Shown here piece after piece: positions 1 to 11,700 of a stretch of 25,277 nt of DNA (position 1 is the first letter of the stretch; every line of letters starts with the position of its first letter). The notes under the pieces are model-generated. The model had not been told where the DNA came from and did no database searches. It saw only the letters and a program-made list of their open reading frames with translations. The position numbers were made by a program, and so were the translations under genes. This stretch comes from Saccoglossus kowalevskii (Eukaryota; Hemichordata; Enteropneusta; Harrimaniidae): NCBI RefSeq assembly GCF_000003605.2, contig NW_003151293.1, positions 1 to 25,277 of the forward strand, read 5' to 3'.

Positions 1-1000
1 TAAGTTGTTGGCATATATAAACGCGCAGTTGTAAAGTCAAAACAAATTTAATAAAAGCCAGTTGAAAGCAGCACATAGATGTTCATGTGAGCTGAGTGTT
101 AAATGTTAGAAAACAGCGTGCAAAGTTGGAAAAAACGAAGGAAATGTTGGCACAGTTGCTTGTATATTTAACCTAAGTCATTAACATGGCAACCCCGCAG
201 TTAAATTTCAAAATACTAAGTAAATGATCCGAGAATGTCTTATATATAAGCAGATTATCACAACAGTCAACCGAAAAATTGACAACAAACTGCTTACAAA
301 GTTGTGAAAAGCGATTGCAAAGTTAGTAGTTTCAATCGGAATTGTTATCTGTGATATCATATTAACAAGTCCCATAATTAAAAGTTCGAAAATGTGAATA
401 AATATTACGCCAATTGATGTTAAATTACCGTAGTGTTACTCCATGTATTCAGAGGTCATAGGTCAATTCTAGAAGGTACTCGAGCAGGCGATATCGATTG
501 AAAACACCCAAAAACATAAAATAAATTTATATTTTCGTAACATACATCTTCAATATTTCAACACAACTACACAATGTCGAGTGAACCAGTACTATGTAGT
601 TTAATTGATAATAATAAGCAGACCATATATAAATTACTATGTATTGCTTCCCTTTTTTAACAAAGGCTTACTATGTGAATCAGGAGCTGCACCAAATAAA
701 TAATACATTTCACTCAAAGACAAATGAAAACACTTTTGATAGACAGAATAGAAACTAAGTTACATGAACTAAAATAACAACAGAATATAACAAAAACATC
801 TAAAAGTAGATAAAATAGGAAAACTAATATATAAGGAGTACATTGTACATTGGAAATATATTAAATATTATCTATATATTTCGTCCTACCCTACATGGCA
901 TCAATTAAGAATTTGTTGTAAGAGTATCAATTTCGTCACACAAGACTGAATTATACTTCTTTGTTTTCTATGAAGTATTTATGTAAATTTATTTAGTTTT
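1..1000. other. AT-rich flank without recognisable gene
   Basis: No coding exon, RNA gene or clear mobile element is seen. Frames are short and no splice-bounded homologous segment was found. A TATA-like run (catatataaa) near the left edge is not supported by a downstream gene. Confidence 0.5.
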
Positions 1001-1960
1001 TGTTGCATAGGAGCATTTTAATCCTTTCCATTAGGGTGTTTCTCTGTTCTGAGAAACATTCACAATGTAATATGCAATGCTTAACTGTTTCAGGTTCCTT
1101 TTTGCAACATGGTTAGATAAAATCCTTGTTATCCAAGTTTGCCCATTTCCTTTTCTCATATGCCAAACCAAGAGTGAAGGATCTTCCTTTGAATTTTAAT
1201 TGTGTGCCCTTGAAGTTGAATACAATAATTTAATTTTTTTTCACAATTTGTTTTAAGTTTTCTATAATGGACGAGACTTGATTTCTCTGCTATTTTGTGT
1301 TTCCATTGAATCTGGTCTCTGTTTACAATCATATTTTTATTTCAGACAGATTAGTAAATTGGCTTTTGTTTATCTTAATATTTCTTTCTATATTTTCAAT
1401 GCTATTTAGCCATGGACAGGTCTTATTCAGATTATTCTTCGTTTTAACTACAGTTAGTTTATTAAAAATAACACAACCTTAAACATTAAACACAACCTCT
1501 TGTAATAATGCAATTGTAATAAACTGACTCTACTTTTCATAGTTATCACACCCAGGTTCCCTAGAACGGCTTCGTTTGCTGTGTATCGACATTCTCCTAG
1601 AATAAACTTTCCTACTGCACGTTGCAATTTTTCTAACTTTTCCATGTCTGTGAACTAAATATCAGTAACTCACAGGCATACTCTAAGGCAGGTCTAACAA
1701 CGTGGTTCCACAGGGATATATACTCTACTCTATTCACATTGCCAAGAATTGATTTCAAAATAAAAAATAACTTATTAAACTTATCAGACATTTTCAGTTA
1801 CGTGTAATTCAATAACCCAAATATTTATACTCAGAAGCTTCTTTTATCTTTGCGTTCCCAATCTGCCAATCGTTGTTTTTGTTAACTTTCTCGTTAACGA
1901 TCAACATGTTTGATTTGTATTCAATCATTGTCATCTCTCATAGTTTGCAGATATGGTTTT
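1000..1960 (-). mobile_element. Degraded LINE (non-LTR retrotransposon) 3' portion
   Basis: Read on the minus strand this is the end of a reverse-transcriptase ORF with stops and frameshifts. Recognisable pieces in order: WQIGNAKIKEASEYKYLGY (palm/thumb region), LKSILGN in relics, LEKLQRAVGKFILGECRYTA then NEAVLGNLGV (1645-1560), and CCKKEPETVKHCILHCEC then FSEQR near 1115-1030, the C-terminal Cys/His block common in LINE ORF2. It lies downstream of the receptor gene's 3' end in the same orientation. The clade cannot be fixed by eye, and no intact RT active site is present. Confidence 0.75.
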
Positions 1961-2603
1961 TAAATAAATCAACAACAATCTTATATTTATTTTATTTGAA
2001 GTTTATGTGTTTCTGCCAAGGATAATCTAATAAATCATTGCAACTTGTTGCTTGGGGATCTGCTGTCTAATTCTCAGTTAATTACAGGAATACTGAAACT
2101 ACAGTTGATGCCAAAAAACAGCAGGCCATTACACAATATGCCAATATGTATATCCTGTAATAATTGAATAAAATGTAACACTTAATAAATCTTCTTGTTT
2201 AAAAACATACTGTTACAAGTAAGAAGATGGTGAAATATATAAGACAATAACACATAAACCAAATTCTGACATAAAATACTTTCCAAAATGTCACCTTGCC
2301 CTAAATATTGCATTTAATTATAGCCCGGAAATTTAATACATAATAATCAATAAATCTAATAACCAACCAGAAAACAACAATATTTTTATTAATAATTTTC
2401 GAAATACGACACACAAATAGTTTGTAATAAACACTAACCTGAAATAACTTGACAGATTTGCACAGTGACAGACACTTACGAACATTTTGCAAAATGATTA
2501 TATCAACAACTTAAATATGTCTACTCAAACTTAAATACACACACTGAATAATTATTTCGGAGTTGTCCTCACAATTAATGCACAATAACTGTGGTGTTGC
2601 AGA
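1961..2603 (-). other. 3' UTR / downstream flank
   Basis: This AT-rich sequence follows the receptor stop codon. One open frame (2301-2492) could attach in phase 0 to a cryptic donor inside the last exon through an acceptor near 2437, but its residues show no kinase C-lobe pattern. No other gene is seen. Confidence 0.4.
2385..2390 (-). promoter_or_regulatory. Possible polyadenylation signal AATAAA
   Basis: On the minus strand an AATAAA hexamer lies about 215 nt after the stop codon of the receptor gene. It is the nearest one I saw. The flank is AT-rich, so chance occurrence is quite possible. Confidence 0.35.
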
Positions 2604-2741
2604 TTATTTCCTTTTTGCTTGATATTTTACCATATTCTTGCAATGCAACCCATCAAGTGTATGAAAGTCCTTTTCAACACCTGTTTGACACTTTCTTTCC
2701 ATGACTGAGCCCATTATAAGAAAAGCACTTAGACTTGATTT
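2604..2741 (-). CDS. Exon: kinase-like tail, part 2 and stop
   Basis: This 138-nt exon, phase 0, follows an excellent acceptor (catttgctttcag) and ends with TAA. It encodes 45 residues beginning [11 protein letters not shown], which aligns with the kinase segment vkLsDFGla; the magnesium-binding DFG Asp is Ala. After a short activation loop, [10 protein letters not shown] resembles helix alphaF (D-v-w-S-l-G). The protein then stops, missing helices alphaG-alphaI. A possible alternative donor, AATATG|GTAAAA at 2631/2630, could extend the C-lobe, but I found no convincing exon downstream. Confidence 0.65.
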   Translation of the reverse strand, partial: KSSLSAFLIMGSVMERKCQTGVEKDFHTLDGLHCKNMVKYQAKRK

Positions 2742-5700
2742 CTGAAAGCAAATGATATCAATATTTACTGCTGCACTGTATTTTCAGTGTAAAATATGAT
2801 AGTTAATGTTGGTGCTGACTGACCAGTCTACACTTATATGAAACTCAATGCAGACCAACATAAAATGAATAGTATATGACAATACACGTTCTTACATCTT
2901 TCGTATCAATATATATGTTTGTCATATCAACATTGCCATGACAACAGCCGCCACAATGAAGTGTATGTAGAGCGATGTCTATATCATGTAAGACTGTTTG
3001 CCAATGGTCTTCATTGATTATTCGATTATCAGTAAAGTTATCCAATCGATATTCAGTCCACGTTTCAATATCCAAAATCCCCGACCAGCACAGTCGGCTA
3101 ATAGCAATAAAGCGTAACTGTTCAAACTGAATCCGTTTACCTAACAGACGAGAATGTATTATTTATTTATATTTGTGTACACCCACATGCTTGAGTGATA
3201 AGACAATTTAAACTGAATTATTCACGTGATATAAATTGTTATTTGTTGCACGACACATTCTCCAGTAGGTCAAGTTAATGTGTGATGATGGCCGACGGAA
3301 GATGTCTGATTTACATTATCATCGAATAAAACGTTTAGTTCGCCATTGGTCAACTGATCGAAGTATTAACGCAGTCGTATATTGAGAACTCACCTACTTC
3401 CCGTTTCCTTCCTTTCTTGGATGAAGTCGCTTTCCTGAATGGAGCAGTCCCAATTACTTTTAAATCGGGCAATATTATTGAATAAAATATGGGGTTGAAT
3501 ATTGAACGCAATGGCAAAAACGTGGCGGCAATCCACTGCAAAGCAACACAGCTGATATTAACTCCAGCTAATCCCAAAAATCCTGGCAATGATATTGGCA
3601 CCTGGCAAATCATATTAATCAGTATTATAAATACAATTCTTGTAAGCATTTTGGCTTGTTCATTAGGTTTTCGATTTTCGCTTCTAATGCGTTTTCTTGA
3701 ATTAACAAACTTTTGGTATATGCCACAATAGCATACCATAACAGCAACGTTGCATGGTATATTTAGGACGTTGTAAAATAGAAATGAGTACTTCCAAGCA
3801 GGTTGTTGACCACTGCAGATATAGTATGGCAAACATATAGTAGACATTCCATAAAAATATTCCCCAAAATACGATATACCTATTATAGGTATCACCGAAA
3901 TAATTATATTGTATATCATCGACCCAGCAACAACAGACATAGAGCTTTTTCTATCCACATGCCTTAGCAACAAAGGGAATTTAATGTGTAACCAGCGGTT
4001 GACAGTGAGGAAAGTCAAAATGTGCATGGACATTTGATTAGATATGACAGCTATGATTCCACTTATCTTGCACAGTGTACTGACCCGCCAGGTAATGGCG
4101 TACAAAATGAATTGGTTTCCATAATACGCACCAACCACACCAATCGTCAAGAGATACAAACCAAAGAAAAAATCTGAATAGGACAAGACTAAAATGAAAA
4201 ATGAATCAACCGACGGTTCCAAATGGATATTCAGTTTAGAGAACCGAGACATAATTGTTGTTAAATTCAATAAAACGACAAGAAGTCCAAACACCCAATA
4301 GCAAATTTGTATAACAGGAGATGCAAACAAGTTTCTCCCGCAAGACAAATTCATGTTTTCTTCTGGAACACATGTTTGTAGCTGCACTCCATGAAATTTA
4401 GCCAAACAGCATATAATATACTCGTCACTGTATCTGCAACAACAAAACACATACTATGTTATACCAATAATTCATCTGACACTAAATAAAAAATAGTTCG
4501 CTTTTTCATCTACTAGATGTAGGCATTGGGGTGAGCAACATTGAATAAACACCCCAATGACACATAATAGGGCGTGAAAAATATTTAATCAATAACGATG
4601 CATGGTTAAAATGTGACATGCAATTTGATTTTATTGCACTGAACATGATAATTAGTATCAACAGTAGTGTTACCAAATAAGATATTATTAAGTATATTGG
4701 AGGTCGTCGAATAAAATAGAATACTGGACAACCAAATTGCGGGAAGTAATACAGCTATATAACTTAAAAAATGTACCCCATATGTCATTTCTCGTATTCA
4801 GAATGACATAGAATGTTTTGCCTCACATATACATGATTGAATAAGGTTGTCTTACTTACAGTATGCGCATGGATTTCAGAGCTGTGAATAAGTCTTCTGT
4901 GAAATGCGTGATTCTATTTAGCCGGATGTCTCTGTAAAATATAAACAACTCGACATCATTCATAGAAGATGCCAACCTCTACTAGGATTTTAATACCAAC
5001 ACTCTACAGAGCTACAGTTGATGTAGAGCAGTTATGAACGGAAAAGTGCTTGGTAGGGCTGTGACAATCCTTTCTAAGTAGGTTTTGCATGGAGAACATA
5101 TGTGTAAAGATGGTACATATATTGTTGTCACTGTTATTTTGACCTTTGATTCCAAAATGTAACAATGTCTTGTGGAAAACATCTACTAAATTCGAACGTG
5201 TCTTGAAAATACACAAACACATGTGACCTTAACGTTTGACCCATGTCTCCACAATACGGGCATTTACTGTAGCTCAATAATGAGCAAACATAAACACACA
5301 CCCTGACAATAACATTTGGCCGTGTGTCAGCCAAGTTTAACCCATGGAGACCACGTGTGTCAATTGTGAAGATGCTGTCTGTTTTTCCCATTTTAATAAG
5401 ATTATTAGAAACATATTCACTGCCAGAAAAGTCACAAGGTAAATGTCATGCTTGTGCACAAAACAGTGCATATGCATAATCATATACTTTCTCGTTAATT
5501 TAATGAAACATGTTAACTTCTACAAATTTTACGATTGGCGTTGTCAATAGTATTTCCATTTTACGTACAGTGCTGCATGTCGTAATAAGATCGAGCCTAT
5601 TTCAATTTTTACCACATTCTGTCCGTGTTCGTGATTGCACTAGTTTTTATATGCGGTGAGAAATTGTCGGCTTGGCAGTAATATGTTTGTCTAAACTTCT

Positions 5701-8700
5701 CAACTGTTAGCTCAGCCATCTACATGCTGCCAATACAACATTATATAAAATTTTATTTCGCTGATTTTCCTATATCAAATATCACAGTATTATGTCCAAA
5801 AATAGGGTCAACATGCCTATTTCAATTCATAAAAAGAACTATAAATAATTGCGAAACATGGCGTGTTCTTTTGTCAGTTTTACACGCGGACCAATCATGA
5901 ATTATCATGTGAAATGTAAAATAATTATTTACATCACGCGTTCACGGTGACTTAAAAAAATATGTTACATTATGCATGTCGCGTACAACAACAAAAGCGA
6001 CAGGCATGTACACGATCCACCACAATAACTAAAATAAACATATGAATCTAATTAAATTTAGAGACCGCATGGCATTGATATTGGGCATTTTCAGTTTATT
6101 GGGATTTATTAGTTAGCTGTTAGCGTTTAATATAGACAAAATATGAACATAATATTGTAGTTTGAAGTTAACATATCATTCATGTACTCATAACTTAATA
6201 TAACTTACAAATAACGAAGACGAGCAAGACCAGTAAACGTGTGGTCAGTCAGCTGCTGTATACTATTATTGTAAAGATTTCTAAAAAGCAAATTATACTA
6301 TGCAAATATTAGTTATATTAAACATATTTTTTGTTATGTTTGATTCACGTTTTTTATGTCTTTTTTATTTCAAACACTGTTGATTGTGGTGATTGTCACT
6401 ACAGGTCTGTGAATACGATTTATATCCTTTTTGTATAGGTAGAATTTACAGGGCGTTGTGCTCAATAACGAAGTTACAATGAAAGACTTCACTTCAGTAA
6501 CGTCAACTTACAATATAAGGAGATTGTCCATCCCAGAGAATACGTCATCCTTGAGTTCTGCTATTTCATTAGAAGATAAATCACTATCGAACGAAACGAA
6601 CAAGTTTTAAATATACATTTTATATTTATTCAAGCGAATATATATTTTTTTAATATTGTCAAATATGCAGAGTCTGTGTTACAGAATTGTTGATACTTAC
6701 AGCAGTCCTAGATACGGTAGGTCACCAAATACTATATCAATTGAACGACTCACATTAATGTGTAGGTTACTGACATTCCTGGAATTTATAGAAAGGCAAA
6801 ATCTTGATTCTTTTATGCCCTGCATTGTCATCATTCAAAATTGTTCAGAATATTGATAAACAAATAGAGTGACATTCAATGTCTCGAATGACATTTTCAA
6901 GTATTGTAATTTTTGATTATGAATTACTAGTATATGGCGGAGCTTGATTGTAATTTTTTATTTCGCATTTCATGGAAACTCTATCAAATGCGTAACAAAC
7001 AATATATATTCTTTGTCATTTGACATTATGTAATTTTACTTACAAACTTCTCGTACTTGAATGAATGAGACTCAGTGAAAATTCCGAGGCATTGGAGCAA
7101 CTAACATCAAAACCTTTACAAACACACCCATCTTGGCATTTAACGTCTGAACAAAAGACACAGAGAGAAGTTCAATGCACAAGTATTGTAATTAACATAA
7201 AATATAGCATTTAACAATTTAAATCTATCATTTCATGAATTATTTGCCAGTCATCTTCTTGTCAGGTAATTCAACATTGCGCGATACATATTAAAGTCAC
7301 TGGATAAAAATATTTTGAAAATTATATCATTGCACTGTTGTAACATTGTGTATATAGGTTTGTGTTTTTAAATACATGCTTGGTAAATTATTGTAGACAA
7401 TAGAATTAATGTTCCTTGTAAGCATATACTTACTACAATAATATTCATCATCTCCATTATCACAATGATGTATACCATCACAAACGTTAGAAGAATACAC
7501 GCATATTTTGGAATGCTTACATCTATATGTACCATCTGGACATTTGTAATCATCTGCAGAGTAAAACAGTTCATGTAAAGAGTCCTAGAACCTCATCAGA
7601 ATATTACATTCAATAACATTATTATAAAATGAACAAATTGCGCAACACCCCAAATTCATATTGTAACTTTACTTTCATATGTTAGCACCAGTTCGCCATG
7701 GCAAAGAAAAACCATTGAATAATGTTATCTATTGCCATCACAACAATTTGCATTATTATAATTAAGTATTTGCTTAAACTAGCCACGCACATGATAATAA
7801 CAATTGTTCTTCCCTCTTGTATTGAACAATTGATTTTATAATAGTAAGAATTAAATCAATCTGACCAAAGTTAATTAAAGTACAATAGTAAAAAAAAACA
7901 TTTATCTCATAGAACACAATTTGATAAGACAGGTCAACAATTCATCTTTCATCATTTGCAGTTTGATCTATACATAAGTGCGGGTACCAAGAGTTAATGA
8001 ACAAACCACAGGTCATTCAGAGATATAAAAAGTGAATCGCGCCTTATTATTTTGGAATGATCTGAACACATAATTATTGTTATATCCAAGACAACCAACA
8101 AGTTAAATAGGAACACACTAAAAGCAACGCGTTCTAGGACGTTAACTCACCGCATTCAATTTCATCTTCGCCATCTGGGCAGTCATGTTCGCCATTACAC
8201 CTCAAATGTATGGGAATACAGTAAGTATCAGGGCATTTGTACATGTATTCCGGGCACGTAAAATTCCCTTAAAAGTGCAAATAGAAACAGCACTGCAGTA
8301 ATGTCAGACAATATGCAATTAAAACATTAAAATTATACACATTAAAAAGTATGACATATTATGCAAACGTGTAATTCCAAAATGATGATACTGTAACAAA
8401 ACCTTGTATTGCATGATTATGCATTAAGCGCACATGTTACCCTGCAATGTAAGTCACTTAAAGAGTTAATACTATGGTACAAAAAACACACACACACAGT
8501 GTGTACCATCATTATTTTAAAAATCGTCTTGTCGTATGAATGACATCATTTAAAAAAAACAAGCTATTTAAAACGCACCATATTTGTTTCTTTTTTATAA
8601 ATACGGTAAGAATTGTATGTGTTTATTTTTTATAACATTGAGCATTGGTGAGTTTTATTCAACTTTATGTTATGTAACTTTTAAATACATGTGTATGTGG

Positions 8701-11700
8701 GCGTAACATAAATAAATACTGTCAGAAATACATATATGTTATGCACAATATCTAAAGACACTAACGATAATTGGCCAATCATAATTGGTAAAGTCCTATC
8801 ATCACAAAAGTTTGTGGATTAACCATATAGTTCACCATTTGCACGTTTGAATAAACATACACAGTGAGACAAATAAAGTAATTACAAACATACCACAGTT
8901 ATTCAAATGCCAAGCATCGCGACAACCTTTCATATAACCCATATCATCAATATCATAAACACATTGATTACTCTTCTCGACACAAGCACCATTTTTACAA
9001 CGTATCTGATCGTCGCGGCACTGGAGAAATTCTGCTGAGAAAGTACAAAAACATATTCAAGATGTCTGAGCTCTGTTCGAATATACTAAACTGTATATAA
9101 ACCATACAATTCTTACCGCAGTATGCCTCATCTGGTGCATTCTCCTTCTCACAGTAAGCACAGTCAGTAATCCCATCACATTTAACAGTTGAATGTAGAC
9201 AACTAGTGTCAAGACATTTGATACCATGACATACATCTGTGATAAGAGAAGCATGTTTGTATGTGTTACATTCGAAAAAAATAAGGTTAGTTCCATGTTA
9301 AATACAGTGAACATTGTAAACGCTCATCGGTGTTCATTTTTTGCACTATGTACAACAATGTACATCATTTTCGTCTACGACAACGATGCGTAATACTGTT
9401 GAAAAGATTTTAGAACAATTGGCTGCCATTTACCGTTTGTTACACAGTCTACTTCGTCACTACCATCGATACAGTCAGCATGTGCATCACATTGCCTTTT
9501 AACATCGATACATTGACCGTTATTGCAGAGGAAAGTATCAGATCGATTCGCACAAGACGTGAAATCTTGTGAAAACAGATGAGTAAAGATTATATTACTA
9601 TTAAAATAAATAACAATTTAAACAGGGTTGCTCAGAAAAATGATTAGTCGATGTCTATATGTTCCTATAATTATTAGGATGGGAGTTTTGTACATTATCA
9701 GTGAAACAAAGCCTGGTTGTACGGAACTAGCTAATTAAGCAAACCCATGCCAGTACATTGATTGGAAGGAATAAATGATTAAATAAACAAAACCTAACCG
9801 CATCCTAGCTCATCCGAGGAATCGTCACAGTCAGTTTCCGAATTACAGTACTTCGAGTAAGGAATAGTTGCTGTGTTGTTACATATAAAACCATTAAACT
9901 CATTGTCTAGAGTGAAGATTAACAAAACTAAGATTTGTTAGTTTGTAAATTATTTGAGTGTGATCAGTGAAATGCTCCATGATCGTTAGTATACGTGTTG
10001 ATTAAACACTGAAACATGTTGAACACGTGGATTAAAACGCAGTATCACAACGTTATTCTTTTCGACTTTTAAGGTATTACAAGGTTAACACGCCACACAA
10101 TCGCGCCCTTCAACATATAATTCTGGCTTGCTTATAAGCAATCAATTTAGCTATTGGGTTTGTACGGAGTTATCTTCTGTAATGAATTGTGCAATAATAG
10201 AAAAACCAACAAAACGTTACCACACATCAGTTCATCACTGTTGTCATAACAATTTTTTTCGTTGTCACAAACGTCAGCAAAATGAATACATTCACCACTT
10301 CTGCATTGATAAAGGTGTGATGGACAATGAACGTGCTCTAATGAAAGACAATGTACAAGTTGTGTTACTATATTTCGTTAGGTAAATGTATGTAAATATA
10401 AGTATGATATGTCTTTGTCAGCCTTGCTAAGTGCAATCAATTACATATTCATTTTGTTTCATCGGCTGTGATTTGTTGGATGAGTTCTACAAGTGAATTT
10501 AATTTATCAAATTGTTTGCTTGGTTACATATACTGAGTAATGTAAGTTCCTCATACCTTTGTCGTCAGTGATGTTTTTTATAGATTTCACGGCAACTAAA
10601 AACATTATAGGAAAATAATTTTAAAAAACATAGTATCATAGTACAAAATAGTATCATAAAAAGTGTAAATTATTGTTATTTCAATAATAATACATTCGCT
10701 TTTGGGTTATAATGTTTATACTTGCCTCTTTTATGAGTTAAACCTATTCTGCTTTTTTTACATATAAATTGATTAGTTTTATTCGAGTGACACGCAAAAT
10801 CATGCCAGTGAGTTAAAGAATGTAAGTCAGTCAGATAGATAGCAATACAGTTTTCAAACACACCCCCGTTAGGTTGGTGACTGAAAGTAAATAGAAAAAG
10901 TACTTATAGTATATGTATTTAGTAGCATGTATGTAATCATATTGATTGTAGGAATATATGGTTATCTATAATATATATTGAGTAATAGTATTTAGATTTT
11001 CCACTGGATAGATATTTATGAATCTATTAGAGTAATTATTCACCTCTTAAGATCCCAATCTGTGTAGTTCATAGGACGGCCATTTTCCCATTTGTAAACT
11101 CCTTCCGTCATTTTGTCAGACAAACCTGAACGTAACAAATGTAAATATTATGTTCATCAAAATAAAGATATTGAAAACACATCATTGTGGTATAATAAAT
11201 AATAAAATAACTTATCTATTGATTGTTTTGGGTTTTTTTATTTTTAGAAACAATGAATCATGAAATAAACACAATACAACACCATTTTTTTAAGTATTTT
11301 GTATGCATTAAAATAACTGCATGGCCTTCGCTTGGTAAAGTCATTACATTATGTTGTCGTCAATATTGTATTTGTGAACAATGTTCGCATATTTTTCAAT
11401 GAAGTTTACAATAGTATGAAGCATATCTTTGACGAACATGTTTGAGAGTTGGGGCCCCAGAATAGGTACACTGGATGTGTGCTTGTAACATACTGATTTG
11501 TATAGCAAAAATAATAATTATGTTTTCAAAAGACGTTTGACAGAAGACCCAATCTACCATGCTATATTAGTATAGTACAGAGCCTGAATTTTCGTCACAC
11601 TGCCACCGACCCTTCAAAATAAAGTTTTAATTGTTCTTATTCGGCACATGTTAATGTCACACATCAGTCACAGATGTTATTCGTTGATGAAAATGCGATG

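Noticed and set aside
1297-1482. Plus-strand 61-codon hydrophobic frame
   Set aside because: Lies on the antisense strand of the LINE remnant in AT-rich sequence, with no recognisable protein.
3350-3393. Continuation of the 7TM open frame to a stop at 3350 (…[14 protein letters not shown])
   Set aside because: It follows a perfect donor (AG|GTGAGT), and the next exon joins in phase with clear similarity to a kinase tail, so these codons are intronic.
3489-3731. Plus-strand open frame of 80 codons
   Set aside because: Antisense shadow of the 7TM exon, with no family signature.
10128-10385. Plus-strand frame of 85 codons with many cysteines and histidines
   Set aside because: Antisense of LDLa exon 1; the cysteines come from the complement of a cysteine-rich exon.
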